Assembly (NCBI GenBank): GCA_030598645.1
Contig: JAUVPN010000026.1
Location: 1-13,112, forward strand
Origin: Hyphomicrobium sp.
GTDB lineage: Bacteria; Pseudomonadota; Alphaproteobacteria; Rhizobiales; Hyphomicrobiaceae
Direction: 5' to 3'
DNA: 13,112 bases
Shown: piece after piece, positions 1-6,384 of the stretch
Position numbering within the stretch: position 1 is the stretch's first letter
Layout: the number at the start of each line of letters is the position of its first letter
Position numbers and translations under genes: made by a program
Notes under the pieces: model-generated
Databases searched by the model: none
What the model saw: only the letters and a program-made list of their open reading frames with translations
What the model was told of the DNA's origin: nothing

Positions 1-491
1 GGAACACCAATTGACGGGCTGTCCGTATCCCCAGCCATACGGCGGATTGGACGTACGGCCGACTCGGGGACCCTGGCCGCCAACTCAAAACCCAACGTCG
101 ACGTCGTTAAAGTAGCTTTGAAGGCGGACTGCAAATTGCTTTGTTAAGTCGCAGAGTCCAAGTTTAAGATTTCGCGGGCAACAAGCGCACATCTAGCTCC
201 CGTCTAAAAACGTCAGCTTTGGGCGGTAGTGCCGACGCCCCTGATGTTCGCAGCGGAAGCTACGGATGCAGCAGACAGCGGTGACGAGTTCCATCCTAGT
301 CTAGCTTTTTTGGAGAGTATTTGGGCTAAGCAAGATTAACATAGGGACCAAACCGACAACCCCCAATTCAACCGCCTATGGCGGATTACGGCGCACTGTG
401 TAGGCAGAGAATCGCAATCAGTGCCCTCTCTAACTATCAGAAGTTGGATACTTGTCTCGACCTATGTTGTTGGATATTTCCCATGTGACTA
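1..491. other. Intergenic or decayed region, no convincing gene
   Basis: No supported gene. Frame 2 is open from the window edge to TAG at 113-115 and gives a Pro/Gly/Tyr-rich peptide containing CPYPQPYGG, which could be the tail of a secreted protein starting outside the window. Frame 1 is open to TAA at 145-147. Neither has a recognisable motif. A small hairpin, CCGCC-TAT-GGCGG, lies near 371-383. Base composition looks more AT-rich than the right half of the window, consistent with non-coding or acquired DNA, but this is a visual impression. Confidence 0.4.
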
Positions 492-809
492 TTAGTTTGG
501 TTCATGGCTAAACCGTATTATTATTCTTGTGTTTTTGGCGTCTGTTAATGCGTTTACGGGGCTGTGTTTAGTCGTAGGTTTTTTGAAATTTGTTGTTCGC
601 CTCGGTCTCCTTATCGAGTCGTGTGGGGTTCGTTTTGCGCCCTTCTTGATCACGCGTTGAGCAGCAAGCCGGATCATAGCGCCAGCACCGGCGGCGGGTG
701 CGAGTGCATCGGCTTCGGACTGCAGAGCGGTGGCTCCCGCACCCTGCGCAAAGAGACAGAAAGAGGCAGCGAGTGCCGCACGAGAGAAAATTTTGAATTT
801 CTTGACCAT
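492..809 (-). CDS. Small exported cationic protein, function unknown
   Basis: Predicted 105-residue exported protein that I do not recognise. The start is the ATG at 807-809 because GAGGAG lies about 7 bases upstream of it; an upstream in-frame start near 854 has no comparable ribosome binding site. Residues 1-27 form a signal peptide: VKKFKIFSR basic end, Ala/Phe/Leu core, and a likely cut after AQGAGA. The mature part begins acidic (SEADA), then has a short Ala/Gly stretch (APAAGAGAM, 38-45) followed by a strongly basic region rich in Arg and Lys (about 51-81). The layout (signal peptide, Ala/Gly segment, basic tail) resembles the two glycine-zipper peptides further right, but it lacks the GxxxG series and is at best a distant relative. 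Two variant copies of the shared palindrome lie 72 and 91 bp upstream. Expression and role are inference only. Confidence 0.6.
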   Translation of the reverse strand: MVKKFKIFSRAALAASFCLFAQGAGATALQSEADALAPAAGAGAMIRLAAQRVIKKGAKRTPHDSIRRPRRTTNFKKPTTKHSPVNALTDAKNTRIIIRFSHEPN

Positions 810-881
810 GTTGAACTCCTCATCACCAGACAATGACGCGGGTTTTGTATTCATCCCAGTCCGGTTCCGTGGGATTATGAT

Positions 882-897
882 TGTTTCCGAAGGAACA
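882..897. promoter_or_regulatory. Variant copy 1 of the shared palindrome
   Basis: TGTTTCCGAAGGAACA matches the consensus TGTTCCCTAGGNAACA at 13 of 16 positions. It ends 72 bases before the start of the minus-strand gene at 809 and sits 3 bases from a second variant. An operator or -35 role is inferred from recurrence upstream of other secreted-protein genes in this window. Confidence 0.45.
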
Positions 898-900
898 GCG

Positions 901-916
901 CGTTCCCAAGGAAATA
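901..916. promoter_or_regulatory. Variant copy 2 of the shared palindrome
   Basis: CGTTCCCAAGGAAATA keeps the TTCCC-AGG core and matches 13 of 16 positions of the consensus, counting the free position as a match. It lies in tandem with the copy at 882-897 upstream of the minus-strand secreted-protein gene. The GGAAC on the minus strand has no CGTT 16-17 bases downstream, so a simple EcfG promoter is not supported here. Confidence 0.4.
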
Positions 917-1017
917 CCCGTAGGCCCGCACGAGCGATCTAATTTTCTCGCAACACCGGCCCCCCAGCATGACAACGCGCTAATCAAGAACAGGCAACGA
1001 GGCCTATATTTGAGTTG

Positions 1018-1551
1018 TCAATCCGGCATTGCATCCCCTTCGGCACCGAGAACGAAACGGTACAGGTGCCAGAATTTCCTGTCGCCGTAGTATACGCGAC
1101 CCTCCAGCCATTCGACGGAACGGTAGAGCGGTCGCAGTCCGAGATCAGCCATAATTGCGCAGGCCCCCTCGAAAGTCGTGACCTTAGCGCCAGGATTACC
1201 CGCCCAGCCGTCCCTATCGCCGAGCAGAGTCACGTAGATGAGACCATCCGCCTTTGCCAGGTGCTTCAGTCGCATGAGAAAGGCGCGCAAGTCGTAGGCG
1301 ACAAGATGGGAGACCAATGATGCAAGGACGAGGTCGTAGCGCTTGACGCTGTAAAAGTCCTCAAGAGCCGTCTTGCGAAAGGTGATCCCGTCAGGGAGAG
1401 CCATATCGGCCGGAGGATAAGGATCAATGGCATCGACCGCGTAACCGATCTCGGCGAATCGCTTCGCGATCGAACAGTCGCGCGCACCGATATCAAGCAA
1501 GTGACCCGGCTTCAGCTGTGCGATGGAACTAAGTATGGCAATGGGAGACAT
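1018..1551 (-). CDS. Class I SAM-dependent methyltransferase, substrate unknown
   Basis: A 177-residue protein with a compact Rossmann-type methyltransferase fold. Motif I is LLDIGARDC (18-26), the SAM-binding loop; the usual second glycine is replaced, giving DIGARD instead of DxGxG. An acidic residue at the end of the second strand (AIDP, D43) would bind the ribose. ALEDF (62-66) and RYDLVLASLVSHL (71-83) fit motifs II-IV. The C-terminal half (VEWLEGRVYYGDRKFWHLYRF) is aromatic and basic and probably forms the substrate side. The family methylates small molecules, lipids or proteins; nothing here picks one. The start is the ATG at 1549-1551: an in-frame TGA lies three codons upstream, so no earlier start is possible, although no clear ribosome binding site is seen. 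It has no partner on its strand nearby. Confidence 0.75.
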   Translation of the reverse strand: MSPIAILSSIAQLKPGHLLDIGARDCSIAKRFAEIGYAVDAIDPYPPADMALPDGITFRKTALEDFYSVKRYDLVLASLVSHLVAYDLRAFLMRLKHLAKADGLIYVTLLGDRDGWAGNPGAKVTTFEGACAIMADLGLRPLYRSVEWLEGRVYYGDRKFWHLYRFVLGAEGDAMPD

Positions 1552-1633
1552 GTGGCGTCACGCCTTCGATTTTTCTTAATCTTTCAGTCGCCGCTAATAA
1601 ACCGAATAGTGATCTTGCCAATCGGGAGACAGT

Positions 1634-1654
1634 GCCGCTCTGCGAATGAGCGGC
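1634..1654. other. Perfect 7-bp hairpin in intergenic region
   Basis: GCCGCTC, a 7-base loop, then GAGCGGC. It lies between the divergent methyltransferase and 69-residue peptide genes. No T-run follows it in either direction strongly enough to call a terminator (plus strand continues TCGTTCTT). Role unknown. Confidence 0.35.
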
Positions 1655-1699
1655 TCGTTCTTCAGGATCCTTTCAATGATTAGACTTGGCGTTACGCGC

Positions 1700-1715
1700 T
1701 GTTCCCTAGGTAACA
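1700..1715. promoter_or_regulatory. Copy of the shared palindrome upstream of the 69-aa peptide
   Basis: TGTTCCCTAGGTAACA, a 16-bp near-perfect palindrome with one mismatched pair. It ends 113 bases before the ATG at 1829 and also lies in the divergent region 148 bases from the methyltransferase start. The left flank, GGCGTT then six bases, is repeated at the same spacing in the copy at 3133-3148, so the conserved element may extend beyond the 16 bp. No CGTT occurs at EcfG spacing. Confidence 0.5.
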
Positions 1716-1828
1716 GCAATCAGTCCCGCGACTAACTATTTCAACGCCGCTATCGTTTCTAATTCAGTAGAGCTTCGTTCAGCCAGAAACCAGGATCAAT
1801 CTCGAAAATTTAATGGGGACACAAGACG

Positions 1829-2038
1829 ATGAAAAATGCAGCAATCTTCTTAGCAGTGGCCATGGTCGGCTTATCGGTTGGCGATGGTGTGCACGCTCAG
1901 CAGTCGTCATCCGAGCAGATGCGAAGGACCAAATCTCAACATGCAGCCGGTGCACATCCAGGAGCTAGTCTTGGTGCACTTGTTGGTGCCGGCGCTAAGT
2001 CTAGCCGCCGTACCTCGCGCCGTACCTCGCGCCGTTAG
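1829..2038 (+). CDS. Secreted glycine-zipper peptide with Arg-rich tail (paralogue A)
   Basis: A 69-residue precursor. Residues 1-23 are a signal peptide (MKNAAIFLAVAMVG..., cut after VHA, before QQ). The mature part of about 46 residues contains a glycine zipper, GxxxGxxxGxxxG, at G41, G45, G49 and G53 (GAHPGASLGALVGAG), followed by a basic tail with RRTS repeated (RRTSRRTSRR, 60-69). Glycine zippers pack helices in membranes and are common in small envelope proteins. The 87-residue gene at 2755-3018 aligns without gaps over residues 1-54, with identical zipper positions. The start has GGGGA about 10 bases upstream. It is preceded by the shared palindrome at 1700-1715. Membrane activity, DNA or polyanion binding, or a structural envelope role are all possible; none is shown. 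Confidence 0.65.
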   Translation: MKNAAIFLAVAMVGLSVGDGVHAQQSSSEQMRRTKSQHAAGAHPGASLGALVGAGAKSSRRTSRRTSRR

Positions 2039-2171
2039 GTCGGAAGAGCTTATCGATGTCGGATGAACACAAGTTGGCAGTTCTAGACGCACTAGCTGTG
2101 CGTGCCAATTCAGTGGTTTCTTCCTGCACTTGGCCAGCAAAGTAACTGCATGCCAAAATCAAGGTCCGAGC

Positions 2172-2702
2172 ATGGGTATCGAAATACAAGCGATAAGAAC
2201 CGAGCATATTGTCGGATTTCATAGAGTGCTTGGAACGATAGCAAGGGAGCGCCGTTTCCTATCTTTTCTGGACGCGCCGCCGTTCGAGGCGTCCGAACGG
2301 TACGTGAAACAGGTTATAGATAATCGGCAGCCCTTGTTTGTTGTCGTTACCCTCGACGGAGAAGTGGTTGGCTGGTGTGACATTCTACCGGCGGGACGGC
2401 CCCTGCATGCTCACGTCGGGGTGCTGGGTATGGGGCTGACAGGACCGTACAGGGGGCAAGGTATTGGCAGACGACTGATTGATGTCACTCTGGCTAAAGC
2501 ACGTCGGCTCGGCCTCTGGAGAACCGAGCTATCAGTGTACGCCGACAATACTCCTGCCATCCGGCTCTACCAGACCGTCGGGTTCGAGATCGAAGGCACC
2601 AAGAAACAAGAGACACAAATAGATGGCCGCTTTATCGATGTCCTGATGATGGCGAAACTGGTAGTCCCAAAGAGCGGCAGTACGGACGAAAAGTTAGGGT
2701 AG
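2172..2702 (+). CDS. GNAT-family N-acetyltransferase
   Basis: A 176-residue acetyl-CoA-dependent acyltransferase. The ATG at 2172 is chosen because AAGG lies 7 bases before it and translation opens directly into the first strand (MGIEIQAIRTEHI); an in-frame ATG at 2130 would add 14 residues without a good ribosome binding site. Motif A, which binds the CoA pyrophosphate, is YRGQGIGRRLI (93-103), preceded by the strand HVGVLGMGLT. Motif B follows as LWRTELSVYADNTPAIRLYQTVGF (115-138), the usual N-x-x-A-x-x-L-Y-x-x-x-G-F pattern. Full length for the family. The acceptor cannot be read from sequence: protein N-termini, amines, antibiotics and polyamines are all known for GNATs. It lies between the two paralogous glycine-zipper peptide genes and converges with the second. 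Confidence 0.88.
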   Translation: MGIEIQAIRTEHIVGFHRVLGTIARERRFLSFLDAPPFEASERYVKQVIDNRQPLFVVVTLDGEVVGWCDILPAGRPLHAHVGVLGMGLTGPYRGQGIGRRLIDVTLAKARRLGLWRTELSVYADNTPAIRLYQTVGFEIEGTKKQETQIDGRFIDVLMMAKLVVPKSGSTDEKLG

Positions 2703-2703
2703 G

Positions 2704-2761
2704 GCGATAAAAGATGCGCCGCTAGCATGCAGCTTTGAGAAGGTTTCCTTGGCTTTATCGC
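2704..2761. terminator. Long-loop inverted repeat between convergent genes
   Basis: GCGATAAA (2704-2711) pairs with TTTATCGC (2754-2761) across a 42-base interval. It starts two bases after the acetyltransferase stop codon, and its right arm covers the stop codon of the minus-strand peptide gene. The A/T ends would give a short U-run on either transcript, so a bidirectional terminator is plausible, though the loop is long for an intrinsic terminator. Confidence 0.35.
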
Positions 2762-3018
2762 GAAGCTCTTACGCGTCGTAGGGGCGCGGGTTTTTTTCGG
2801 CTGGGCTGGTTGGTGCCGTGCATGCGGTAAAATGTATCGCGTCCGAAACTACGGCGTGCTCCAACACGTGCACCAACAATTGCGCCGGGACTTGCACCGG
2901 CTGACCGTTCAGCTGTCTTAGCTCCCAGCTGCCGGATTCCCGCTTGTTGGGCATGAGCACCATCGCTGAGCGATAAAGTGACTATTGCGGCTGCAATTAT
3001 GATTGTTGCCTTGTTCAT
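2755..3018 (-). CDS. Secreted glycine-zipper peptide with basic tail (paralogue B)
   Basis: An 87-residue precursor, paralogous to the peptide at 1829-2038. Signal peptide 1-23 (MNKATIIIAAAIV..., cut after AHA, before QQ). The glycine zipper G41, G45, G49, G53 (GASPGAIVGARVG) sits at exactly the same residue numbers as in paralogue A. After the zipper the two diverge: this one carries a longer basic tail (RRSFGR, then RKKPAPLRRVRASR). The start is the ATG at 3016-3018; a TTG start five codons upstream is less likely. Upstream, GGGACT is a weak ribosome binding site. The shared palindrome at 3133-3148 ends 114 bases upstream, almost the same distance as in paralogue A (113), suggesting the whole promoter was duplicated. 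A run of seven T at about 2790 within the tail could be a frameshift site, so the last 20 or so residues are less certain. Confidence 0.6.
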   Translation of the reverse strand: MNKATIIIAAAIVTLSLSDGAHAQQAGIRQLGAKTAERSAGASPGAIVGARVGARRSFGRDTFYRMHGTNQPSRKKPAPLRRVRASR

Positions 3019-3132
3019 TTCTCGAAGTCCCAACTAGATTTGGAAATAGGTCCGGATACGAGGCTGAGCAGACGTATTAACCGGATTACCAACGTCAGGA
3101 CCCGTCCCATACGTAAGCTCGGCGTTGGGCAC

Positions 3133-3148
3133 TGTTCCCTAGGGAACA
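3133..3148. promoter_or_regulatory. Perfect copy of the shared palindrome between divergent genes
   Basis: TGTTCCCTAGGGAACA is a perfect 16-bp palindrome between the minus-strand 87-residue peptide gene and the plus-strand 90-residue gene. It contains GGAAC on both strands. A single site could therefore control both genes. The plus-strand GGAAC forms part of the EcfG-like promoter listed separately. Confidence 0.6.
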
Positions 3149-3168
3149 ATCGAGAGTTCACGCTCGTT
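3143..3168 (+). promoter_or_regulatory. EcfG-type general stress promoter (GGAAC-N17-CGTT)
   Basis: GGAAC at 3143-3147 and CGTT at 3165-3168 are separated by exactly 17 bases. This matches the known alphaproteobacterial general-stress sigma factor (EcfG, controlled by PhyR/NepR) consensus GGAAC-N16/17-CGTT. It would start a transcript near 3175 with a leader of about 60 bases before the ATG at 3236. Use in vivo is inferred. Confidence 0.6.
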
Positions 3169-3235
3169 CTATCGTCACGTGTGTCCACTGGATCGCAGTG
3201 AGCGCGATGCATGCAATTCGTGAAAGGAACGAACA

Positions 3236-3508
3236 ATGACGACAAAGGTCATGAAGAACGGCATCCTTGGTAGCGCAGTTCTTGTGTCCGCTATGATTGG
3301 CCTGCTGGCGAACGGCGCGGCTCAGGCGCATGGCGCCGAGGGATTCCATTTGCAGGGCTATCAATTCGACCGGCAATTGAATGCGATGGCGCCCGGCATC
3401 GCGACGACGACTGCTCTTAATCAGCACCTTCTCAATACTGTCTGCGTCCGCAACGGACGTTGCCCGAACTTAGGCGATCCTACGACAGCGCTGCTACTGC
3501 TCGGGTGA
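3236..3508 (+). CDS. Small secreted protein, function unknown
   Basis: A 90-residue precursor that I do not recognise. AAGGA lies 7 bases before the ATG, a strong start; an internal Met at residue 6 is an alternative. Residues 1-31 are a signal peptide (LGSAVLVSAMIGLLANG core, cut after AQA). The mature part of about 59 residues is neutral, His/Gln/Asn-containing, and has two cysteines (C70, C76, in CVRNGRC), which could form a small disulphide loop if the protein is periplasmic. It ends in a hydrophobic TALLLLG. It is preceded by an EcfG-type promoter, so general-stress induction is likely. Unlike its divergent neighbour it has no basic tail or glycine zipper. Confidence 0.65.
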   Translation: MTTKVMKNGILGSAVLVSAMIGLLANGAAQAHGAEGFHLQGYQFDRQLNAMAPGIATTTALNQHLLNTVCVRNGRCPNLGDPTTALLLLG

Positions 3509-3537
3509 ATCAAGACTCCATGGGGCATGGACATCTC

Positions 3538-3566
3538 GTCGCGCTCGCTTTTCAAGTGAGCGCGAC
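3538..3566 (+). terminator. Stem-loop downstream of the 90-aa gene
   Basis: GTCGCGCTCGC pairs with GTGAGCGCGAC across a 7-base loop (TTTTCAA), 11 pairs with one G-T wobble. It starts 29 bases after the stop codon at 3508. There is no U-run after the stem, so it may act as an RNA 3'-end stabiliser or a weak terminator. Confidence 0.45.
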
Positions 3567-3817
3567 AGTCGTGCTTGGTGCGCGTGAATTAATAGCCGTC
3601 CTTTGCCAGTCTTACTGCGCTCATACTTTTTCCCGTTCAGGCAATGTCTGGTTGTCTGCCGTGAACGTGCGGTCAACATCGGGCCGACAGCGCTGCAGAC
3701 ACTGCGCTCTAACCTCCGACCTTAGCTGGAGGTATCTCTAGGCTGACGTCAAGGATTCGCCATCACTCAGGCCGGCCCGTCGTCTTCACGAATGTGGGCG
3801 TCAACCGTCGCACCGAC

Positions 3818-3833
3818 TGTTCCCTAGGAAACA
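3818..3833. promoter_or_regulatory. Copy of the shared palindrome upstream of the 763-aa gene
   Basis: TGTTCCCTAGGAAACA, a 16-bp near-perfect palindrome ending 80 bases before the ATG at 3914. A CGTT lies at 3852-3855, but the spacing from the degenerate GGAAAC is about 19-20 bases, outside the usual EcfG range. An operator role is inferred from recurrence. Confidence 0.5.
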
Positions 3834-3913
3834 TCACAAGCGATCCAGCTCCGTTACCAATGGAACACATGGGGTGTCTGACGCGGGATGTTTGCAACGC
3901 CTGGAGAGGTGCA

Positions 3914-6205
3914 ATGTTGATCCTGCATTCAAGTAAGTTTTTGAGGACGGCCGCGTTTGGTGCGGCGTCCATACTGGTGACGTCGCTGTCGTCACCTGCT
4001 CAGGCTGTGAAAGATCCATTTAATGACGTGACACTCAATTGGTATGCTCCCAAAACCAGCAACGGTCGTGCGGGCACGGTGTCGATCTTTGTTGTTCCCG
4101 ACCAAGGCGGTGACGTCTATACGCGCGTGAGTGCACAGCCATTGGAAGCCACGTTCGCTGCCGGAGCTAGCGTGAAGAATCATCATAGGATCTACGGTTA
4201 TGCAGTGGCCGTGGGAGCGCCGGCGGACCCGAGGTTATTTAAGTATGGTACGCCTCCTCCGTATCACAAAGGCGCCTTCGACGTTGATCATGAAGGCAAA
4301 AAACATATCAGCAGGCTTGTAAAGTTTGAATTAGACGCTGCTACGGCTTTGATCTGGGGATCGTCGAATAAAATTACGGGAGCTAACCGTGCGCAGGAGG
4401 TCGTCGCCAAATGCAATGAGACGTACGGTGGCGTCATTCCCGCGGGCCGTGAACAACCGCTCGGTGAGACATACCCCATCGAGGTCTTTCTCATGGTCTC
4501 TGCGGGTAAGAAGAAAGCATCGGGTGGCGTACTTACCACCGATGGCTGGGTCTCAAACCGTGCCGGAGATGTCATCGAGGTTGTCCATCGGACGATCGAT
4601 GCCACCGTTTATTGCACAACTGATGAATACAGATCGTCAGAGTTGTCCCAAAAACCTCTGAATGTTGACATTCGCGCCAAACAGAAAGGCGATACGTGTC
4701 CCAAAGATAGCGAAGTGACGGCGTACATCGACTACGATCGGCCGACAACTGCGCGCTTCTGGATCGTCCGCAATGGGCGTAGAGGAAAGAAGTTCACGGT
4801 CAAATCCCGCGAGATCTCCTTAGCTGGCAAGACGTGGCATCGTGTTGAGCGCATGCAGAGCTACAAGTTGGATCCTGGCATCAGCCGATTCCAGGTCGAA
4901 GTTGAAGGTGGCTCAAAAAGCAAATCCAAGGTGCTTAATGTCACCTGTCCGCCGTTTAAGGTGTTCTCGACTTGGCTGAAATATGAGGTGGCCAAGACGC
5001 CCTATTGTCCCAAGCAAGTGAAGGAAACGACCACCTTTAAGACGACGCAACCCGGTTCCATACCCTATCGGATCAAGGTTCAGGGCGGGCTCGTGGCCCA
5101 CGAAGGTATCACCTTGGCGAAGCGCGAGGGCGATGCGTATGTAGCCAAGGTCACACGTACGCTCAGCATGAATGAGTTCGACAAAGATATGATGGCCGAA
5201 GTCAAAGGCGACTCCTCAGCCAACTCCGGCTGGACGCGGCTGAAGGTCGATTGTCTGGACGTTGTGGGTGCGACGCTGACCCTACGCGATAAGAACGGTC
5301 CGTCGTGCAAGCGCCAGGAGAAGGCGGCCATCGCGATCCGTACGGATCTTGAAGGCCCCGTTCCTTACCGATTGGATTGTACGGGCGGGCGTTCCTTTAC
5401 CGGAACCGCTGCGGCCTACAAGACAGGCAACGGCAAGTTTATCGGCGTCGACATGCGCAAACTCGCCATTACGAAGACCGAGCACATCAACTGCGCGCTG
5501 AAGACCACGATCAAAGGTAACACTAAGATCGTGGCGTTGCGGGGTCACAAGTACAAGTGCGTCAACCGCAACGTGGGCTCTGCAAGCAACGACGTGTCGA
5601 GCGTGCCCGATCCGTCGCACGATCGACCCAAGCCGAACGTGGTCTTTGACCCGATCCCGAACTTCAAGTGCGTCAACGGCCGCAAGGTCGGTGGCAAGTG
5701 CAAGTGTCGTCGCGGTCATCGCCTCGTCCGCCTGAATGGACGGCGCTACCGTTGCGACAAGGAAAAGCCGGACGTGGCAAGCCCACCGCCAACGCGGATT
5801 CCCGATCCCAAGGTTGTCTCCTGCCGCAATGGTCGCAAGATCAAGGGCAAATGTAAGTGCCGTCGGGGTCATCGCCTCGTGCGCATTGGCAGCTGGCACT
5901 ACCGCTGCGAACCGGGACGCGCTGTGGCGAAGGGCAGCGACAAGACCAGCCGTGATACAGCGGCTGATCGGCGACGCCGCGCAGCCCTGAAGAAGGCGCA
6001 GGAAGCTAAGAGGCGTGCTGAGGCAAAACGCAAGCGCGATGCCGCCAATAAGGCTGCTGAGGTGCGGCGCATGCGAAAGAAAGCAGAGCAAGCCAGGCGC
6101 AGACGCGATGCTGCCCGAAAAGCCCTGGAAGCAAAGCGCAAGGCGGCCGCAAAGCGCCGCTCATCGATGAGAGGGACAAAACCACGGCGCCACGTCGTGC
6201 GGTAA
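3914..6205 (+). CDS. Large secreted mosaic protein: Cys-bracketed modules, duplicated Cys motif, Lys/Arg tail
   Basis: A 763-residue exported protein of unknown function. I start it at ATG 3914 because GGAGAGG lies just upstream and a signal peptide follows at once (1-31, cut after PAQA); an in-frame ATG at 3794 would bury the signal and overlap the palindrome. Layout: an N-terminal domain (32-250); three modules of about 85-90 residues, each bracketed by cysteines (262-345, 365-447, 465-549), the last two sharing the phrase PYR near their middle, probably beta-sandwiches; two 29-residue repeats with identical spacing C-x9-C-x-C-x15-C (586-614 and 637-665, both reading GKCKCRRGHRLVR); and a strongly basic, probably helical tail (685-750, Ala/Lys/Arg-rich). 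Cys motifs of this broad type occur in exported Rhizobiales proteins. A cell-surface or periplasmic role, with the tail binding an anionic polymer, is inference. A terminator follows the gene. Confidence 0.8.
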   Translation: MLILHSSKFLRTAAFGAASILVTSLSSPAQAVKDPFNDVTLNWYAPKTSNGRAGTVSIFVVPDQGGDVYTRVSAQPLEATFAAGASVKNHHRIYGYAVAVGAPADPRLFKYGTPPPYHKGAFDVDHEGKKHISRLVKFELDAATALIWGSSNKITGANRAQEVVAKCNETYGGVIPAGREQPLGETYPIEVFLMVSAGKKKASGGVLTTDGWVSNRAGDVIEVVHRTIDATVYCTTDEYRSSELSQKPLNVDIRAKQKGDTCPKDSEVTAYIDYDRPTTARFWIVRNGRRGKKFTVKSREISLAGKTWHRVERMQSYKLDPGISRFQVEVEGGSKSKSKVLNVTCPPFKVFSTWLKYEVAKTPYCPKQVKETTTFKTTQPGSIPYRIKVQGGLVAHEGITLAKREGDAYVAKVTRTLSMNEFDKDMMAEVKGDSSANSGWTRLKVDCLDVVGATLTLRDKNGPSCKRQEKAAIAIRTDLEGPVPYRLDCTGGRSFTGTAAAYKTGNGKFIGVDMRKLAITKTEHINCALKTTIKGNTKIVALRGHKYKCVNRNVGSASNDVSSVPDPSHDRPKPNVVFDPIPNFKCVNGRKVGGKCKCRRGHRLVRLNGRRYRCDKEKPDVASPPPTRIPDPKVVSCRNGRKIKGKCKCRRGHRLVRIGSWHYRCEPGRAVAKGSDKTSRDTAADRRRRAALKKAQEAKRRAEAKRKRDAANKAAEVRRMRKKAEQARRRRDAARKALEAKRKAAAKRRSSMRGTKPRRHVVR
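5669..5755 (+). repeat. Coding repeat copy 1 (29-residue Cys motif)
   Basis: Encodes residues 586-614 of the 763-residue protein, with cysteines at 586, 596, 598 and 614. It is a direct duplicate of 5822-5908, separated by 66 bases that encode a Pro-rich linker. An even, paired set of four cysteines suits two disulphides or a metal site. Confidence 0.8.
5822..5908 (+). repeat. Coding repeat copy 2 (29-residue Cys motif)
   Basis: Encodes residues 637-665, with cysteines at 637, 647, 649 and 665, spacing identical to copy 1. GKCKCRRGHRLVR is unchanged between copies, while the intervening positions differ (LNGRRYRC against IGSWHYRC). The DNA has also drifted, so the duplication is not recent. 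Confidence 0.8.
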
Positions 6206-6232
6206 TCAGGCGTCGAAATCTACAAAACAAAC

Positions 6233-6268
6233 GAAGCGCGTCCGGAAACGGGCGCGCTTCTCTTCGTT
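6233..6268 (+). terminator. Intrinsic terminator after the 763-aa gene
   Basis: GAAGCGCGTCCG pairs with CGGGCGCGCTTC, 12 pairs with one wobble, closed by a GAAA tetraloop, then TCTTCGTT. It lies 27 bases after the stop codon. The stable stem and tetraloop make this the clearest terminator in the window, although the T-run is interrupted. Confidence 0.75.
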
Positions 6269-6384
6269 GCACAGAGAACTTCTCCCGCAACTACAACCTT
6301 TGAGAAATGCCAAAGTGCAGTGCCACGACAGGCGAGGTTAGGAATAAGGGATAGCATGAAACGCTTGCATCGCTATTCCATGTC

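Larger units (their letters stand above)
3509..3913. other. Intergenic region with hairpins and a palindrome copy
   Basis: Separates the 90-residue gene from the 763-residue gene. It holds a strong stem-loop at 3538-3566, a 6-bp inverted repeat ACCTCC...GGAGGT at 3712-3733, and the palindrome copy at 3818-3833. Open frames here overlap neighbouring genes and have no motif or signal peptide, so I call none of them. Confidence 0.5.

Noticed and set aside
1701..1714. EcfG promoter at the 1700 palindrome
   Set aside because: The plus strand reads GGTAAC rather than GGAAC, and neither strand has CGTT 16-17 bases downstream.
1878..2222. Open frames overlapping the 69-residue peptide gene on both strands
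   Set aside because: The signal peptide, glycine zipper and paralogue at 2755-3018 all support the 1829 frame; the others are shadows.
3460..3741. 93-codon plus-strand open frame
   Set aside because: It begins inside the 90-residue gene in another frame, spans the stem-loop at 3538-3566, and has no recognisable start signal or motif.
5282..6091. 269-codon open frame on the minus strand
   Set aside because: It lies wholly antisense to the 763-residue gene, over its GC-rich, Lys/Arg-coding part, where reverse frames stay open by composition. No ribosome binding site or motif.
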